The position numbers and the translations under genes are program-made. Below the pieces are notes generated by a model that was given only the letters and a program-made list of their open reading frames with translations, had not been told where the DNA came from and did no database searches. From assembly GCA_008711295.1 (NCBI GenBank), contig VUYV01000101.1:2500583-2564582 (forward strand): a stretch of 64,000 nucleotides of DNA, given 5' to 3'. The DNA is from Anarhynchus alexandrinus (taxonomy: Eukaryota; Chordata; Aves; Charadriiformes; Charadriidae). Position 1 is the stretch's first letter; every line of letters begins with the position of its first letter. Shown here piece by piece: positions 36,401 through 46,702 of this stretch.

Positions 36401-38189
36401 TTGCATCTGGGGAGAGCCCACACACTATTTTTTTCCATAGTGCAGCTGCAATGTCTTCAGATCCCGGATGCAGTGGCTGAACATCTGTCACTCGGTGCCA
36501 GACTGTTTTAGATCTTTTAAAATCGTAAGGAACTGATTAGTAGATGAATTAAATACTGCTGTGTTTATTTGTAACTCTAGCACTTCCTCTTCTTCTTGTT
36601 GAGCCATCATTTCATATTAGGACTGAAATCCTAATTTTAGTTGCATTTACAGGCAAAGCACTGGCTTAGGAAGACAGATTTTAAGTGTCTAAGGGTCGAA
36701 AAGGTGACAGAATAGTTCGGCAAAAGGAGCAGATGATAAACCACACAATTGTATGACGAGTATTTAAAGAGCTAGAAGACACTCTTAGATAAAGACATAA
36801 CACTACTTCGGTGATGAAAAGAGAGGCCTAGTGAAAGGCAGATGAAATAGATACCAACAGACAAAAGGCAGTATGCTAAAGCAAGCAGGAGGCATGTTTA
36901 AAACAGCTACTGAATGGTTCTACCAGACTTGAAGGAAATGATCAGAAGAGCCTGACTGCGAAAATCATTGTTCTATGGAGATGAGCGTTATGTGGATTCA
37001 GGCAGTTGCAACAGGGACCTGCTGTGGCTTTTACTCTACCCTTGAGCATCAGAAGATTTAGTCTCAATGACTATGAAAACCTAGGTCATAAAATCTCTTA
37101 GTCTTTGTTCTGGCTTTCCACCAAAAATACGTGGAAAAGTTTTTCTTGGCATCACTGGAAATGAAACCAGATAAACCAGTAGAAGATGTACTATTAGGGA
37201 GCAAAGAGTTTGATAGATAATCCCAAAGATTTTCGCTATGCGCTGTCTTCTCAGATAGAACAAGGTGAAAAGGGATTTCCATTATATACTTTCCAGATTG
37301 GTCATTTTGCAAATATGAGCAGCTGATGGGAACAACATTATATTTCTTGTCTCTGATGACTAAAATTAATTGGGAAAATCTAATAAAAATGTAATATGGT
37401 ATAGTAAATGTCTTCAAGCTTTGCCATATCTTTACCAAGGGCTTTCTGAAGGTGATTGTGGTCTATGAGGGGGTTGCAGTTTCTCTTTTACTCATTTAAG
37501 GATCTTGATTTTTGTTAATTTCAAATGAAAATGTCACTCTTCATTCCAGTTTATATAAGCTATTAGACATGAAACAGCACCATGTTCTTAATTGCAAAAC
37601 AGTCTGAGAAGCACAGGTAGCTTTAACATATTGGACTTAGCTGAAAAAATTCTGAGCTCAAAAAAAATGCTAATACATCAAATGCTGGTGCAACAGTATA
37701 ATAGCTTGCAATTCTGGAATTATTTTAACATATTAATATGTTATTGCAGCTACTTATCTGCATCTTTATTTATTGGTATTATGTACACCTTCAAATCACT
37801 CATTACTGCTGCACACCGCATGGCATGGTGCAGGCTGGTCATCACCTCCCGAGAGAGATGGTCCCTGGGGCCCCCTGGATTCACTCCACCCCTCTGCCTC
37901 ACCAGCACCTTGACCAGGAGAGCAATGTGGTGGTGCAGCTCCCCCCCTGCTTTAGGCCACTCGGTGCTTGGTGTGATTTCCCCGCCTGGGCCACATAACA
38001 ATACAATGGACCGAAACGTTATCTCAGCCCATTAGCACCTGGGACACATAATGGTCCAACATAAAAGAAAGAAATTAAGTAACAGGTGATGGACCAGAAC
38101 ATTACAGCAACCCCTTAGCGGACTTGGCTCCAGTGAATCCTATCGCTTGGAAACAATAACAGTAATCAGTCACTCCTGACAATATATGA
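33416..38189. other. AT-rich non-coding DNA
   Basis: No gene recognised. Small features are a paired octamer motif at 36382-36406, a 23-bp tandem duplication at 35707-35752 and an 18-bp palindrome at 37726-37743. A 124-codon minus-strand frame at 37064-37438 has no splice or family support. From about 37800 the sequence becomes GC-richer and may belong to the LTR candidate that follows. Confidence 0.5.
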
Positions 38190-39100
38190 ATTGTGGCCCA
38201 AAGAAGAGGATGGTACCAGAACTTCAAAATCTATCAAGGTCCGGGCTTGTGCAACTGGTGGAAAGTACCAGAATATCCATTGTCCAAGCTGGACCAGAGT
38301 GGAGAAGCACCAGAATATTCCATTGTCCAAGTTGGGCCAGAGTGGAAAAGTACCTGACAAAAGTCAATTACCTCGGGAGCTATAAGTAATGATTCTAGCG
38401 ACACCCTTGGAGCTCTTCTGGATTGCAGGAGACTGTGATCAGCATCTCCCCTGAGTTGGGACACTGCTTAGGCAGTCACCTCAAGGATTAAAAGGCCAGG
38501 GCAAGTCAACCCTCTCGACTCTCAGTTATCGTCCGCTGAGGAATACTGATGCATTGTGAGTATTTACTCTAAAACGGAGAAGAGGGAAATGCTAACTGTA
38601 GGCTAGCCTCTCTTTCATCCACCTCTCTATCCACGTGTGTCTAATATACACATTAGCTCTTACAAGCGTGGGTGTTCTTATACTTTACTGGATCCAAATA
38701 CTTTCTGTCCATTTGTCTATGCACGTGTAAGGAGTCAAAAGGGGCACCCTTCGGCTCACTGGAGTCGCCCACTGCGAAGGGATCTTTGGTCCTACCAGTG
38801 AAAGGCTCGTGTGTGTGTGTGTGCGCGCGTGACCCCTCCAGTGGTGTGTGTTTGTATGTTTGTGCTCATATGCGTATGTATTGATTTGGGATACCTTGTA
38901 GCAAGTTAGTGTGAATCTTGTCATTTTCGAATCTGTAATTAAGTTGCTGTTCAATTATTTTGTTAAATCATCTTGTAAATCCTTAAATCGGTTAATGATT
39001 AAGTGCTGCTAAAATTTAACCTCTTGATTTACCGCACACCACTAATAAAGTTTGAATTGCTGCTAAATCATAACCGTGTCAAATATTTCCATCCGCGACA
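38190..39100 (+). mobile_element. Candidate ERV LTR (5' limit uncertain)
   Basis: The layout suggests an LTR. A tandem 42-43-bp repeat at 38263-38347, with a 7-base partial third copy, looks like U3 enhancer repeats. A TATA-like ATTAAAAGG lies near 38488, and a poly(A) signal AATAAA at 39044-39049 follows ACCGCACACCACT. The likely 3' end is CCGCGACA at 39100. The 5' end is unclear: TGTGGCCC near 38193 is one option. Another is TGTGGTGG at 37926, which would give similar 5-bp flanks AGCAA/GGCAA. A GT/GC dinucleotide run lies inside (about 38809-38831). The distance from TATA to poly(A) signal is long for an LTR, which lowers confidence. Confidence 0.45.
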
Positions 39101-39479
39101 GGCAATTACCAGGCTGAGGGAAGAGCTGAGCCCCCACTGCAGCCCTGCTTACTGCTGCTTCGCTCCCTTCTCTCGTTCCTGCTTGTTTACTTTATAAAAA
39201 CCAAACAGTGACTGAAAAAAGACACCTTGGCCAAGAATAAGATGGAGCATCTCATCTCATGAGACCTTTGCAGTGAATCTTCCGACCCTGCAGGAATCTG
39301 CCGTAACTTCATTTGGTGACTCTGAAGACCTGTAAGGTAGTACCCTCAGCACTTTGCTGTAATCTTTGCGTTAACCATGTGTTACCCAGAGGGTCACTTC
39401 CTTTTCGCTGTTTTGAATTTTCCTCCTGCTGGCTTACTTGGAGGCTGCCTAATTCTTACACTGGAATTGTTCCCCACAC
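39101..39479. other. Spacer, nothing recognised
   Basis: Sequence between the LTR candidate and the old CR1-like fossil. The right part may already belong to the fossil, but I cannot align it. Confidence 0.5.
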
Positions 39480-40360
39480 CCCTGCCCTGGGCCAGCAAAG
39501 ATTTTATAGACCTGTATTGTATGTACCTTATCAGTTGTCTCTTTTTCAGGCTGAACAGTCTGTATCTATTTCAGTTACTCCTTGCACAGAAGCTGTCCTA
39601 AAGATTTGATCATGTTTTATGTGTATTGAGTTTCATCTGCTATTTTATCATCAATGTCATGTCTGTCATTAGGGCCTTCTACAGTTATTTATTATCTTTA
39701 TACCTTACCTTTACCCTTATCTTTTTTTTTTATCCTGAATAACTTCCTTCACTGATTACTTCCTTCAGCTTGAATCCTGAGTGTTTATTCCCCTTTCTCT
39801 TTATCAATGTGGGGGCATGTCCCCTTGTTCCATGATACCACCTTCTTTAAGAGCTTTTGGTGAGGAATCTTGTCAAAATGCTTTTAAAAAACCAAATCCA
39901 TACAGCAATCAGATCTTCTTTGTCCATCTTTGTTTCCCGCATAATGTAGTAACTCTGACAGATGGAATTTGCCTTTACAAAATGTGTTGATTCTGCCCAA
40001 GTTATTAGTACGTTTCCATGTAATTAACTTCCTCTTGTAGGCTTATTGCTCAGTATTTCGTTGCATCTAACCTGCAATAATTTCCAAAAGTGATGCCACC
40101 ATAGCCTGGTACTGTAATACAGAAGCAATTATAAGCTTAAGGTTGTGCATCAGTTCAAATGTTCCACATTTTGAGAGCTCTTGGGTGAATACCATCAAGA
40201 CCTTGCAATTTATTAATATTAATTTTGTGATTTGTTCCCGGATCTCTTCTACTGACATTTTATTCTGAGTTAGAGCCTCTACTGTGTTGCCCAAAGACTT
40301 CTGGTATGGAAATCTTCCCAAGTTCCTCCATAATCGAGGTTAATTAAAAAAAAATTCATT
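39480..40360 (-). mobile_element. Very old CR1/L3-type LINE fossil
   Basis: On + strand text, which is antisense to the element, successive blocks follow the order of an ancient amniote CR1/L3 consensus as I remember it. They are GATTTTATAGACCTGTATTG with TCTTTTTCAGGCTGAACAGT (39502-39560), GAGTTTCATCTGCTATTTTA (about 39629), TAAGAGCTTTTGGTGAGGAA (about 39847), TGCCTTTACAAAATGTGTTG (about 39970), GAGCTCTTGGGTGAATACCA (about 40175), TTTGTTCCCGGATCTCTTCT (about 40231) and GAAATCTTCCCAAGTTCCTC (about 40309). Part of the domain is missing between about 39650 and 39770. No open frame survives. Divergence is far beyond that of the other CR1 copies here. Confidence 0.6.
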
Positions 40361-40386
40361 CGGCTTTTTTGGTACTGCACCTAGAC

Positions 40387-40871
40387 CAGTGAAATAATGT
40401 GGTCACAGCATCGCTTCTCGTTATTGTGGTCATGATTTTAAAAGGAACACACAACAGCTATAATAGGTATGAGATACAGGAACTCTTCAAAGCCAGGTCT
40501 TCAGACCAGCAATAATTTTTATATGTCTCCTGGCCATGTGATGCTTTTTAATATGTCTGTACAGCACAGGTAGAGTCTACATACTTTGGTTTCCGTATTA
40601 GCCAACACTGGCTTCCTCACATGTATTATTATCTTCTCTCGTCTTTGACTGATATAAGGACACATACGCCAACTCAGGATATGTTCCTGACTTTTAAAAC
40701 TGTTTCCCACTTCGGTGCAAGGGTAAGTGTTAATCTAGTTCTGTTATTAACTTTTGTAACTGTTCTCTGGTGTAACAAAATATATATATACCTCTAAATA
40801 GCAGTCAGACAGTAACTGTCCAAATGATAGCCAACATCATGGTGGCTGCAAAATTCATTGGGGAACCACTG
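40387..40871. mobile_element. Possible relic non-autonomous hAT element (weak)
   Basis: An 11-bp perfect inverted repeat, CTAGACCAGTG at 40381-40391 and its complement at 40867-40877, brackets 485 bp. The ends read CAGTG...CACTG, and the flanking octamers ACCTAGAC and GTCTAGCA share the CTAG core typical of hAT target duplications. The right end, read inward (CAGTGGTTCCCCAATG), resembles hAT termini. The left end matches only over its first bases, so this is tentative. Confidence 0.2.
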
Positions 40872-41966
40872 GTCTAGCAATCCATTACCAAGATTGGATT
40901 TTGCAGCTTCCCTTCTGTTTTATCTCCACAGGAAACTCACTTAAAGACAATTTAAAGGCGAGATGCTTCCTTATACTTGTTGTAGCTGAGAGCTAAATAC
41001 TGTTGTAAGGGAACTGCAGCTTAAAATGACTGAGCAATGCCGTATGAACATTTTCTACCTCTCTTTCTACAGAAAACTATGTCCAAGTGTTACTATAAAT
41101 TTGACTGAAACAATGATGGAAGTTTCTAATAGCTACTAATGTCTCTATATTATAATATCTTTTCTTACAGCAATAATACTTTCAGAACCATCCTGACTGC
41201 CAGTCCTTTCTTGTTGCTATCATTGATATAATAATTGTGTTTCCTTTCCAACCTAGGGAGAAGGTTGCATTTCTTTTTATTTCTAGTTTTATTTCTAGTC
41301 CTAAATACTATGATTCAGTATGGCATGGAACATGACTCTTAGCAATGATACCATTTACAGGCAATGGTTATAATAACAAGACAAACAGTACTTACTGGTA
41401 ATTAAGGTCCTTAATTAATAACATTTTAAATCCTAGGACAATCTGTTCATTAAACATTGCAGTAAAACTGCTCAAAATTCATGCCTTCTATTCAGATTGT
41501 ACCTGGAGTCGTAGCTGTGCTAACAGGTCTCACCAGTCTCTCAATTAAATCTGACAAATATAAACTGCTTTGCCATATAGCTAGAAAAACATGTTTATTT
41601 TGGAGCCTGTGTTAATCCAGGCTTTTGAATCCACATCCTGCTTCAGCTGGTAGCTGCATCACTACTAAGCCTCTGTTGCATCATGGCAGAAGAAAGAAAA
41701 GACTGTTAGCATCTGGGAGACTTGCCTCTCAGCTATCAAATATCACCCAGAAGGATTACAGCACCTCCTTACCACCTTAAGCAAGCCCAACAGCCAGAAC
41801 ATCTGGATGTGGCCCAGTTTGGCTGAAGAATAAGGAACAGCACCTCAGTAAGTGTCCGCTACTGGGAGCCACAGCTCCCCTGGGGATCCATAAATGTCCA
41901 GTGAGTTGGGGCTTCACTTTGGTGACAAACCATGGCAGGGAGAACATAGTGGAGAGGTGGCCTGAA
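40872..41966. other. AT-rich non-coding DNA
   Basis: No gene or recognised repeat. Confidence 0.6.
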
Positions 41967-42852
41967 GCAGCTCTAGTGTGGGTTTGTGTCAGGTCCTGCA
42001 GCACTGCTCTATCAGCTAAAAACTAGGAACTGTTAGACAGCGCTTGGTAGCTGAAGAGCATCATCTGGGGAAGCTGAAGGCGGTGCAGTAGCCATGCTGC
42101 ATATCTTTGCCAGCGCATGCTCCAGCTCATGTGACAGGGAAGAGTCTGGTCTTCGGCAAAGCATTTCCACTTCTCTCAGTTCTGCAGGGATATCTGTTCT
42201 GTCTGTCTTCTGCTTCAGATCACTGTAATTGGAGAATAGCACCCTGGCACTGAGGACTGATAGTTGTGATTGGGTAAGTACTAGAAATCAAGCCTGAAAT
42301 GAAAGTCCAGCTAATTTAGAAATGTTGGCAGTCAGACAGGTCTGCCTCACACCTCTAAGACTGTTACTTTTTCTTGTCATTTTCCCGCAGAAATCTTTTT
42401 CTAGGTAAGTACTTGCAGTTCACAGTTAAGATACATCTTAACCTTTCAGGTAAATGCTAAGTCATTTTCTTTGCCTTATAACTACTGATGCTTTTTTAAA
42501 AGTCAGGAACAAACAATCAGATGCGTTTAAATGAACATCTGGACAGGGCCAGATGTCATTCATCTAAGTTGGCATGGCAGGACTAAGTTTTTTTCCTTTG
42601 CCTGTATTCACAAAGAGGGGACACTTTGCATTTAGAGCACTCTTCTGTTGTGACAGCACTGCAGTATAAATTTCCCACCTGAAACCAGTCATTCTGTCCT
42701 TGATTCAAGTAATTTCTGTCAAGGACTGTGGGTCTTGGCAGTTTCAGCCGAAGTCTTGGTGAGGGAAAACATGACTGAAATACCAGAGAGAAAAATTCAC
42801 TTCAATTTTGAGTAGTGCACCAGGACCTGACACAAACCGACACTAGAGCTGC
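41967..42852. repeat. Pair of 43-bp inverted repeats
   Basis: Arm A is 41967-42009 and arm B is 42810-42852. Arm B and the complement of arm A differ at about 4 of 43 positions. The shared core on + at arm B includes AGGACCTGACACAAACC and ACACTAGAGCTGC. About 800 bp lie between them, including the exon-like frame at 42033-42222. Confidence 0.85.
42033..42222 (-). CDS. Possible terminal exon (weak)
   Basis: On the minus strand, TGCTATTCTCCAATTACAG provides a fair splice acceptor before 42222. A frame of 62 codons then runs to TAA at 42033-42035. The peptide is hydrophilic and protein-like (TDIPAELREVEMLCRRPDSS, then HELEHALAKICSMAT). No gene is recognised and no poly(A) signal is obvious just downstream. 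It sits inside the 43-bp inverted repeat pair, so it may instead be part of an unclassified element. Confidence 0.2.
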
Positions 42853-45800
42853 ATTGGTTTCTTTAAAATTCTTTTTCACTTAAAATATAAGCTCATACAG
42901 GAGTTTGAATTTTGCTTACATTGCTTTCTATGGTCCTCTCTATGTTGATGTTTTGGTAAACTTTCTTTCCAGCTTTTCATTCATAGCCACCTTGCGCCAG
43001 ATGCAGTAAAAGACTTTGGTGCCTGTAAGTTACCGAATTTACATTTTCAGGTGCCTGAGCCTAAGCTGTATTGCAAAGCATGTGCACAGAGAGCACATCA
43101 GGTTGGAGGTACTCCAAAGTTTTTTTGTGGCAAGGAGGGAAAACTTACAGCTAAATGCTAAATCCTGGAATAGTTCAGAAATTTTTGCTCCACTCCAGAG
43201 CTTAGGTACGTGAATTGGGACTGCAAGCCACACTTCTCCTGTCATTCAAAACTCAGAGCTGAAAACCCACTCCTAAATGTTCCTGGGGCAGAATGAGCAG
43301 TAGCTGTTTCCCCTTTCTCCACAGTAGCCCACCTCTTAAAACAGAAAAGTTTGAAATCCTCAGCCCACAGAGCAGGTAATTCACATCACTCATTTCCACT
43401 CTCAAAGTGGAAAGAAGAGAAGTTTAAGGAGGTTTGATGAAGGAACCCCACTGACCCCACCTATTGTTAGCTGGCCGTTATGCAACTAGAAATACCAGGA
43501 TTCCCTGGATTAGGAATTCTGGGAGTTCCCAGGAAAGCAAACAGAAAGGATCTGTGTCCAGTGATTAGGGCACACAGTCATGGAAAGAGAAGGGGAAAGG
43601 CTGGTTTCTACCTGCAGAGCGTGCTTGTATTCCTGATTGTAGCATGTATTCCATAATTAAAACTTATGTACTGTAAAGTCAGGGTAGCTAAACTCAATCT
43701 GGGCCAGCTGTGCTCTCAGAAATGATACAATAGCAGTGAAAAACATGAATTTGGGAGAGAGGAAGCTTTGGACACACACCCCTACTTCTGGCATATCATT
43801 TCGCCTCTGTTAGTAGCACTTACTGTATAAAACTGAAATTTCTTTGCAGACATCAGTAGCCAGACCTCAGGGCTGTGGATTTCACAAAGCAGGAGCTAAG
43901 CATCTAAACACTGAAATCAAATTAAGTTGGATGCCAAAAATTCCTCCCTTTGAGAAATTACAAAACAAGATTAAGGGGTAAGAGAAAAGAATATAACAGA
44001 TTATTTAGGATAAGTGAAAAATGGTCTTTATACAAATGTAGATTTATGTAAACTTCAGTGGATTGAGTTTAATTAGCATTTTAAACTTGTGCTGTGGTTC
44101 TAGAAGAGAGAAAATGTTGGGACCTTCAAGTGTAAGAAATATCTTGTTAACCTTTCAGCAGCTAGCCAGCCCACCGTAGTTCTCATTTACCAAGGAGCTG
44201 ATCTGACAGCTGTTGTTAAATCTATTCAGATTTATTCTGAGGTGTACACAGATGTTTGATAGGGGTAAAGGGAGGGAATGGTTTATTGGGCTGCTCTCTG
44301 GAGTGGCTGCTTGAATGCTGTGCTGGACCACCAGATGGTGAAGTGCTGCTTTGTCGCCAGCTCCAGAAGAACTTCAAATCCACATCTTAGATTCCTTTCT
44401 CCAAAATTCAACTTTTTTTCCTTTGTTTGTGGAAGTCAAAATCAGCAGACGTGAAAGACATGGGTGACTTCAAAAGGGACTTCTGTAATTAGCTCCAGAT
44501 TGCAGCATAGTCACTATATTGACATCAGATCCTGTTTCAGGCATGTGACATCCCTGTTTTAATAAGGACCAAGGAATTTATTGCAAAGTAGGTAAGTATG
44601 AACCATCCACCATAGATTAAGTTCCTGTGGGCCCCGATGTGCCTTTCCAGGCACTGACTGTCACTTTGCAACCTTCCTTCCCAAAATCCCTGATAGAAAT
44701 GACAACCCTTTTTCTTCACCCTGAAATGTGAACAAAACAAATCTAAAGACACTTTTTTTTCAGTTCAGAAAATGATGAGAAATATGTCTAAACAGAATGG
44801 CAGTTCCCCATAGCAAATAGGGCCAAATACTCCAAAAGCTGAAATGTTTGAATATCTTTTTATATTGATTATTTAACTCTGGTTTTGGGGGGAATACTCA
44901 TTGGAATCCTTGTAGCCGCATAGGAAAGCACTGGACAATATTTCCATACTAAACTAGAATGCCTTCCCTTCCAATCAAACATTGTGGTTTTCCTAGGGTT
45001 TTGTCAGTGGTGAATCAGTGAAAAAAAAACCTACTGAAATCTGTGCTTATCAAAATACCTTGTAACATTTATATTCCCTGGGAGAGAGGAGTGAAAGAGC
45101 GTGCTGATTAGCATCTGTACTTGATGATGAACTTCCAAGAAGAAAACATTAATTGGCTTCTGAGATTGTAATGTAGATTCATGCTCATTTTCTTTTTATG
45201 CTGAAATATTTACCCAGATAAAGATTTATGCCATGGCTGTAGTCGATCGTGTTTTGGAACTAAATGAGTGGTTACCTCCCTGAACTTCTTGCTTTAGGAT
45301 TTCGGAGTGATTATTTGCAGTGTTCATTTGATGGTTTTGACTAATCTGAGGATTTATTTCTAGTGGTGCTGCTTAATTGTTACATGGTTTTGTTTTGACT
45401 GTAATTTGATATTTGCACTGATTAAGTCCTAACTGATTGGGAAGTATTTGTAGAAGGCTTAACTATTGCGTCCTCTTTAAATTGATTCCTGCTTATTAAT
45501 TACTTTTAATAAAATTCCTGAAAAGCATATTCAGTCACTTTTTCTTCAATACATGGTTTTAGATGAGCCACTGAGACTGAACCAATTACTTTCATACACC
45601 TTCAGCTGACTCTGGGTGATTTAATAAGACGAACAGGAGGGAATTACCCAGTATCAATGAGTGCATGCATACTGGTTCTAAGTGCTTGGTAACTGCAGAC
45701 ATGGCTTGGTAAAAGCAAAGGTATCATTAATTTCAGTTGTACTCAGACTGCCCTTTTCCAGCATGATTTCCTGTCTCAGAATGGCCAATGAAACAGAAGT

Positions 45801-46401
45801 TTCAGTGCACAAAGAAGTTTTTGACGTATGATCTTAATTCAAATCAGATTAAAACCAACTGTTATAAAAATTTCCTATGAAGGAGAAATTCCCCAGAGCC
45901 AGCAACTGTTCTGTGAAAATGACATTCTTGTCAGTCTGACTAAAAATAGCTGTAACATTGATTTATGAGAGGAGTTGCAGGGGGTTTCAATATTCTCCTG
46001 CCCACAGCAGATCTGTTGGTGGGGTGCCAAGATGCTGACCCTGATGCTCCCAGGATCTATAGCTCTGGGATAGGCACAAACCTGTTTTGGCTCCAGATGA
46101 ACTGTGCTGAATCCGAGATGCTTTGAATGAAGTATTTCAGGCTCACTGAGCTAGTGGTTCCAAGCAGAAGTACTTCTCTTCACAAAATGTCTGAAACTCC
46201 TGAAGATAGTTAAGAGTTGCTAAAAAGTCCTGATTTGTCTTGCAATCAACTGAAACAGTGCAGTTTGTAATACCTCTCTGTTGCATATCTCACCCCTGGG
46301 CTGACCTGATTACATTGCAGCCTAGCCTTCATTTTGAAAATTAAGTTTCAAAATGTGCCCCAAATGCTTTCAAAGACCGTTGTGTTTTTTTTTTTTTCCA
46401 G
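42853..46401. other. Non-coding DNA with possible conserved-element character
   Basis: No gene recognised. The stretch 45050-45560 is rich in homeodomain-like AT motifs (see findings). A weak MIR-like match lies at 43760-43850. Confidence 0.5.
43760..43850 (+). repeat. Weak MIR-like match
   Basis: GCATATCATTTCGCCTCTGT, then TACTGTATAAAACTGAAATT, is compatible with the MIR order gcaagtcatttcacctct, then ctgtaaaatgggaat. This is a low-confidence reading by eye. Confidence 0.22.
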
Positions 46402-46702
46402 CCGAGTCTGCATAGACACTGAAACAAGAGCTCTGAGAGCTGAAGTTATCCTTCTGGTCTCTTTTGGAGGGTTAACTGGGAGAGGTGGAAGTCCACCAAG
46501 CCACATGTTCAACGGACCGCATCACCATTACAGCAGAGAATTTCCTGCAATGATAGAAAAGAGCTGCAGTGCCCGCTGGTCCCTCTGTTCCCAGCTGTCC
46601 TGGTACCTCAACAGAGAGGAAAACCCAAGCTACCAACTGCTACCTCCCATGGGAAGTGTCAGCACGTACTGTACTGTAGCGTACAACCTATCCAAGCTCT
46701 AA
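46402..46702 (+). CDS. Possible exon after a strong acceptor (weak)
   Basis: A 15-base T run followed by CCAG gives a strong splice acceptor ending at 46401. The frame from there stays open for 99 codons to TAA at 46700-46702. The peptide (RVCIDTETRALRAEVILLV near the start, YQLLPPMGSVSTYCTVAYNL near the end) matches no family that I know. No donor, poly(A) signal or codon bias decides the matter. A T run next to CAG can arise by chance or from a retroposed tail. Confidence 0.15.

Noticed and set aside
37064..37438. 124-codon minus-strand frame
   Set aside because: No acceptor or donor and no recognised motif; the peptide composition looks like random AT-rich translation.
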